DNA of 8,379 nt from Eubacteriales Family XIII. Incertae Sedis bacterium (GTDB lineage: Bacteria; Bacillota_A; Clostridia; Peptostreptococcales; Anaerovoracaceae). The position numbers and the translations under genes are program-made. Numbering within the stretch: position 1 is the stretch's first letter; every line of letters begins with the position of its first letter. Where the stretch lies: positions 1 to 8,379 of the forward strand of contig JAITLA010000267.1 in NCBI GenBank assembly GCA_031278145.1. Reading direction: 5' to 3'. Shown here in pieces: positions 5,170-8,379 of this stretch. The notes below the pieces were generated by a model, which did not search any database, was not told where the DNA came from, and worked only from the letters and a program-made list of their open reading frames with translations.

Positions 5170-5927
5170 CATTCATTCGTCCGTTCGGGCTTCTTGAGAA
5201 TCGTCAGAAAATACCCAAGCCCCTTCGCATCCCGCACGTCCGCGCGGCAGAAGCGGTCCCCGTCCGCGCCGGGCGGAAGGACCGACTGCCAAAAGGCCTC
5301 CAACGAGCCGTGGGCGAGGATCTTCTCGGCCGCAAAGGCGCGCAGCGTTTCCGTCTTGTCGCTCCAAAACAGGGTTTCAAAGCCTATCTCCGCAAAGGCC
5401 TCGCGCAGGCTGTCCATGACGAAGGCGCCCGCGAGGCAATACTCCGAGGGCGCGTCCCGGTCCCTCTCGCAGTCGCCCGCTTCGTGTGGTCGGCGCCGCG
5501 CTTCACGCGCCGCTTCACGCGCCCGCGCGACCGCGGCGGGATCGGGATTTGGCCGGTAGAGGTCCGCGAGGATCAGCTTGCCGCCCCGCTTCAGCACGCA
5601 CCAAGCCTCGTGAAGCACCTCGAGCTGCATGGGCGACAGCGATAGCACGCATTCCAGAATCAGCCCGTCGAATTCGAAGGAGGGAAAATCCAGCATCTCC
5701 ATTTCGCCGTGCCGCAAATCGAGCCCGGGATGCCGCTCCCGGCCCCGGCGCAGCAGCGCCTCGGAGCTGTCGATGCCCGTGACCTTCACGCCGTAGGCCC
5801 TTTCGAGGAAGGCCGACGTATCCCCCTCGCCGCAGCCCGGCTCGAGGATGCGCGCCCCCGCGGGGAAGGCGCACAGATCCATGGCCTCCCCGATCAGATC
5901 AAAGCCACCCGGAGAAATACAGCCCAT
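5169..5927 (-). CDS. trsM: Class I SAM-dependent methyltransferase, DVU_1556-like (TrsM type)
   Basis: This is a 252-aa Rossmann-fold methyltransferase. Motif I is ILEPGCGEGDTSAFL (residues 27-41, Gly loop E29-P-G-C-G-E-G), the ribose-binding acidic residue is D53 in GIDSSE, and strand 4 is LILECVLSLSP (89-99), followed by LILADLYRPNP (118-128). An acidic and basic insert (about 130-160) separates the core from a C-terminal part. ATG 5927 is preferred because GAGG lies 8 nt upstream. An in-frame TTG at 5966 would add 13 residues but has no ribosome binding site. The 84-nt gap after the radical SAM gene is the widest in the operon and shows no clear terminator. The stop TGA (5171-5169) overlaps an ATG of the next gene's frame. 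The trsM name and DVU_1556 match are from memory; the methyl acceptor is unknown. Confidence 0.85.
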   Translation of the reverse strand: MGCISPGGFDLIGEAMDLCAFPAGARILEPGCGEGDTSAFLERAYGVKVTGIDSSEALLRRGRERHPGLDLRHGEMEMLDFPSFEFDGLILECVLSLSPMQLEVLHEAWCVLKRGGKLILADLYRPNPDPAAVARAREAAREARRRPHEAGDCERDRDAPSEYCLAGAFVMDSLREAFAEIGFETLFWSDKTETLRAFAAEKILAHGSLEAFWQSVLPPGADGDRFCRADVRDAKGLGYFLTILKKPERTNE

Positions 5928-6011
5928 CCGTGAAACCTCGCTTTCGTCGTTGTGAACAAGATGCAATCCGACACCGGAAGCCGGGGCGTCCGCGTGCTTT
6001 CCAAAGGCCGT

Positions 6012-7415
6012 CTACAGCGGCCTGTAAAGGCTGTTGTACGCGCAAAAGGGAATCAGCCGTTCATCGCGGGAAAAGACCTGCACGCGACAGCGCTTCAGCC
6101 GCTCGGCGTCCAGCGTGTTGATATCCTGAAAGGCCATGCCCGTCAGCGTGAAGCGATTCCGCCGCACGTAGGCGATAAAGGCGTCGAAGTCCAAAGCGCC
6201 GTCCAAGGCCTCGCCTTCGCCGCAACAACCGCCGTCCGAGGCCCCGCCGGGCGCGTCCATCTCCCATTTGCGCAGCACGAAATCGCGGTCCCTTCGGATG
6301 ATCTCGAGCGGATCGGGCTCGCAACAACAGCTTGCGCCCTGTTCCCGCTGCTCCGCGCGCATCAGGCTCTTCACGCGTCCGTCCGCCTCGCGCAGGAAGC
6401 TGCCGCTGAAGCAGCACAGGGGATGCCCCGCCGTTATCGGGATCATGTCCGCGCGGGAAAAGAGCCCGTCCGTTTGCGTCACGATTGCGCGCATCACGTC
6501 GAACATGGTCACGCGATTCTCGTAATCGCACGCCGCCGCCGCAGGTCCCGCGGACGCCTCCGCCCGCGGATGCCGGCCGAAGAAGGATGCCGGCTGGAAG
6601 TGGATGCCCTTGACGACGTCCAGATTGTCGAGCATGTAGCGGATCATATCGCCGATGTCGTCCAGGTTGACGTCCTTCAGCACGGTCGGGACGAGGGTGA
6701 CGGGCAAGCCCGCCCGGCGGCAGCGCTCGACGGCCCTACGCTTCACCGCCAGCATGGGCGCGCCGCGCAGGACCTCGTAGATATCGTCCCGCAGACCGTC
6801 AAACTGCAGGAAGGCGACGGAGGCGCCCGCATCCTTTATCCGCTCCGCGTAGCCGTCCTCGAGCGCGAGCCGGCGTCCGTTCGTGTTCAGCTGTATGTAC
6901 TCGAAGCCCTTGCGCCGGCCCATGGCGATGATCTCCGGCAGATCGTCGCGCACCGTCGGCTCGCCGCCCGACAGCTGGATGTTGAATTTGCGTTCCTCGC
7001 CGAGCTCCGTCAGCCTGTCGTACCAGCGCTCTATGCGCGCGAGATCCGGATCGCCGTCCGCGCCGCCGTCGTCCGCCGCCCGCGCGAAGCACCAAGGGCA
7101 GCTTTGGTTGCAGCGGTCCGTGACGTCGAGGAGCACGCAGCAGGCCGTCTGCATGTGGCGGTCGCAGGTGCCGCAGTGCAGGGGGCATTCCCCGTCCGCG
7201 CCCGCCGTGAGCGCCTGCCTCGGCGTGATGTTGACGACGGGTGCCCGCATCCATTCCGAAAACGCCGCAGCGTCGTCCGCCGCAATCGAAGAAACCGTCC
7301 CGTGTTCGGGGCAGCTCTTTCGGAACAGAACGCCGCCGCGTTCCTCGACATAGACGGCCTCCGTCGGCCGCTTGCAGACGGGGCACAGGCTCTGCGTTCG
7401 CAACAGTATGTTCAC
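6012..7415 (-). CDS. trsS: Radical SAM protein, TrsS type (MJ0619/Tes-like architecture)
   Basis: The protein is 467 aa from a GTG start, chosen because GAGAGGGG sits 6 nt upstream; reading further upstream would run into trxB. Order of elements: N-terminal zinc-knuckle-like CPVC (C11, C14) with a KSCPEHG partner (C35); CPLHCGTC (C77, C81, C84); vicinal C92-C93; the radical SAM CxxxCxxC cluster site C102/C106/C109 in RCNQSCPWCF; the SAM-binding GGEP-type segment LSGGEPTVRDD near 150-158; LNTNGRRL near 176-183; HPLCC (331-335); CCC at 363-365; CC at 397-398; and a C-terminal block with C443 and IPFCAYN (C458). Radical SAM enzymes cleave SAM with a 4Fe-4S cluster to start radical chemistry; the extra Cys sets suggest auxiliary clusters. 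From memory, this set matches the family called radical SAM (seleno)protein TrsS, some members of which carry Sec. Here all sites are Cys and the gene ends in TAG. The substrate is unknown. Confidence 0.88.
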   Translation of the reverse strand: MNILLRTQSLCPVCKRPTEAVYVEERGGVLFRKSCPEHGTVSSIAADDAAAFSEWMRAPVVNITPRQALTAGADGECPLHCGTCDRHMQTACCVLLDVTDRCNQSCPWCFARAADDGGADGDPDLARIERWYDRLTELGEERKFNIQLSGGEPTVRDDLPEIIAMGRRKGFEYIQLNTNGRRLALEDGYAERIKDAGASVAFLQFDGLRDDIYEVLRGAPMLAVKRRAVERCRRAGLPVTLVPTVLKDVNLDDIGDMIRYMLDNLDVVKGIHFQPASFFGRHPRAEASAGPAAAACDYENRVTMFDVMRAIVTQTDGLFSRADMIPITAGHPLCCFSGSFLREADGRVKSLMRAEQREQGASCCCEPDPLEIIRRDRDFVLRKWEMDAPGGASDGGCCGEGEALDGALDFDAFIAYVRRNRFTLTGMAFQDINTLDAERLKRCRVQVFSRDERLIPFCAYNSLYRPL

Positions 7416-7421
7416 GGTTCG

Positions 7422-7429
7422 CCCCTCTC
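7422..7429 (-). promoter_or_regulatory. Ribosome binding site fixing the GTG start of the radical SAM gene
   Basis: Minus-strand GAGAGGGG lies 6 nt before the GTG at 7415 and within the 17-nt gap after the thioredoxin reductase stop. The same frame is open further upstream, so this site is what decides the start. The family's N-terminal pattern (a short lead, then CPVC) agrees. Confidence 0.7.
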
Positions 7430-7432
7430 GCC

Positions 7433-8379
7433 TCAGCCCTTTGTTTGCGTGTAAGCGGTAACCTTTGTTTCTTCTATGTATCTTTCCGCGCAAACGGCGG
7501 CCACGGCGCCGTCCGCCACGGCGGTCACGACCTGGCGCAGCGGTTTTTTGCGAACGTCGCCCGCAGCGAAAACGCCGGGGATATTCGTGGCCATGCAGTC
7601 GTCCGTCAGGATGTAGCCGTTCTCCGTGTCCAGCGTTCCGGTGAACAGCTCGGAGGCGGGATGCAGACCGACGAACACGAACAGGCCGAAGGTCCCGTCC
7701 GCCGCGTCGGCCGCGAGGGTCGTCCGCGCGCCGGTTTTGACGTTCCGCAGCGTCATGCGCTCCAGAAGCCCGTCGCCCTCCAGGTCCTCGACCACGCTGT
7801 CGAGAATGAACGACAGCTTGGGTTCGGCAAAGGCCCGCTCCTGTATGCACTTCGCGGCTCTGAGGGCGTCCCGCCTGTGTATGATCGTCACCTTCCGCGC
7901 GAATTTGGTCAGATAGAGGGCCTCCTCCACCGCCGAATCGCCGCCGCCGACCACGTAGGTTTCAAGCCCCTCGAAGAACGCGGCGTCGCAGGTGGCGCAG
8001 TAGGAAACGCCCTTTCCCGTGAGCTCCCGCTCGCCGGGGCAGCCGATCCGCACGGGCGTGGCGCCCGTCGCCACGATCAGCGCGCGGCAGGCGTAGCTGC
8101 CCTTCGCGCCCGTAAGCACCTTGGTTTTGCCCTCCGGGGAAACCGCCGTCACCGTATCGAGGATCCGCTCGGCGCCGAAGCTCTCCGCCTGCGCCGACAG
8201 GCGTTCGATCAGGCTCTCCCCGGATTCGCGCGGGAGCGAGCCCGGATAGTTCTCTATCTCGGAGCTCTGCACAATCTGGCCGCCGACGGCGCCCTTTTCC
8301 AGCAGGAGCACCGACAGGCGCGCCCTGCCTGCGTAGAGGGCCGCACTCAGGCCCGCGGGGCCGCCGCCCAAAACGATTA
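7433..8379 (-). CDS. trxB: Thioredoxin reductase (FAD/NAD(P)-dependent), 5' end cut by window
   Basis: Flavoprotein that passes electrons from NAD(P)H through FAD and a CxxC disulfide to thioredoxin or a similar partner in the cytoplasm. The visible frame begins with I-V-L-GGGPAG, the FAD dinucleotide fold. It continues with YCATCDAAFF (redox-active CATC encoded at 7988-7999), the second nucleotide fold GGGDSAVEEA, then HRRD, whose arginines usually contact the NADPH 2'-phosphate, and ends with the FAD-contacting AAGDVR segment. About 314 residues are present, close to the family's usual 305-320, so only a few N-terminal residues should be missing beyond 8379. The in-frame TTG at 8371 lies inside the FAD motif and is not the start. 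It is the first visible gene of the operon, 17 nt ahead of the radical SAM gene, and is probably its electron source (inference). Family assignment is firm; thioredoxin as the true partner is assumed. Confidence 0.95.
   Translation of the reverse strand, partial: IVLGGGPAGLSAALYAGRARLSVLLLEKGAVGGQIVQSSEIENYPGSLPRESGESLIERLSAQAESFGAERILDTVTAVSPEGKTKVLTGAKGSYACRALIVATGATPVRIGCPGERELTGKGVSYCATCDAAFFEGLETYVVGGGDSAVEEALYLTKFARKVTIIHRRDALRAAKCIQERAFAEPKLSFILDSVVEDLEGDGLLERMTLRNVKTGARTTLAADAADGTFGLFVFVGLHPASELFTGTLDTENGYILTDDCMATNIPGVFAAGDVRKKPLRQVVTAVADGAVAAVCAERYIEETKVTAYTQTKG

Noticed and set aside
5928..5966. TTG start at 5966 for the methyltransferase
   Set aside because: No ribosome binding site precedes it, whereas ATG 5927 has GAGG at 8 nt and a normal N-terminus.
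5952..7454. 500-codon plus-strand open frame opposite the radical SAM gene
   Set aside because: The minus strand carries all the radical SAM cysteine motifs and a proper start. The plus frame shows no recognisable domain.
1..8379. CRISPR array, insertion sequence or prophage genes
   Set aside because: No regularly spaced repeats, transposase motifs, or phage structural or integrase genes were seen on either strand. The tRNA 3' end shows no attachment-site duplicate within the window.

Overview
This is a GC-rich window with AT-rich intergenic DNA. It most likely comes from an anaerobic Clostridia-type Firmicute. The grounds are the mix of families (Rrf2 regulator, C-GCAxxG-C-C protein, a Cys-rich radical SAM enzyme, thioredoxin reductase, PaaK-like ligase), tight operon spacing with ATGA overlaps, strong AGGAGG-type ribosome binding sites, a CCA-encoding tRNA and sigma-A promoters with 17-nt spacers. 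No species can be named from the sequence alone. Every supported gene lies on the minus strand, so in transcription order the window reads from 8379 down to 1.

Region 8379-1551 is one operon of six genes: thioredoxin reductase (5' end cut by the window), a radical SAM enzyme of the TrsS type, a class I SAM methyltransferase, a small C-GCAxxG-C-C protein, a PaaK-like AMP-forming ligase, and a lipoprotein with a PA domain and an M28-peptidase fold. Gaps are 17 nt, 84 nt, 14 nt (or an ATGA overlap if the earlier start is used), 2 nt and an ATGA overlap. From memory, the central four resemble the conserved anaerobe cluster that NCBI names after Desulfovibrio vulgaris DVU_1553, DVU_1555 and DVU_1556 together with TrsS. 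The biochemical product of that cluster is, as far as I know, not established. The radical SAM protein has the same domain plan as the archaeal MJ0619/Tes (tetraether lipid synthase) group, which is the most interesting lead. The M28 protein has apparently lost its catalytic Glu and a bridging metal ligand.

Region 1550-1020 holds no convincing gene. It has a possible terminator for the operon, two near-perfect operator-like palindromes (1381-1399 and 1442-1459), a very good minus-strand promoter (1210-1238) and a second promoter (1043-1071). The two promoters share a repeated 21-22 bp -35 block. Both point at the tRNA gene.

Region 1019-1 holds tRNA-Gly(CCC), a stem-loop behind it, an Rrf2-family regulator with three candidate Fe-S cysteines, and a left-end intergenic stretch packed with hairpins. 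One of these is a likely intrinsic terminator for a plus-strand gene lying left of the window. Whether the Rrf2 protein controls the operon is not shown by the sequence.
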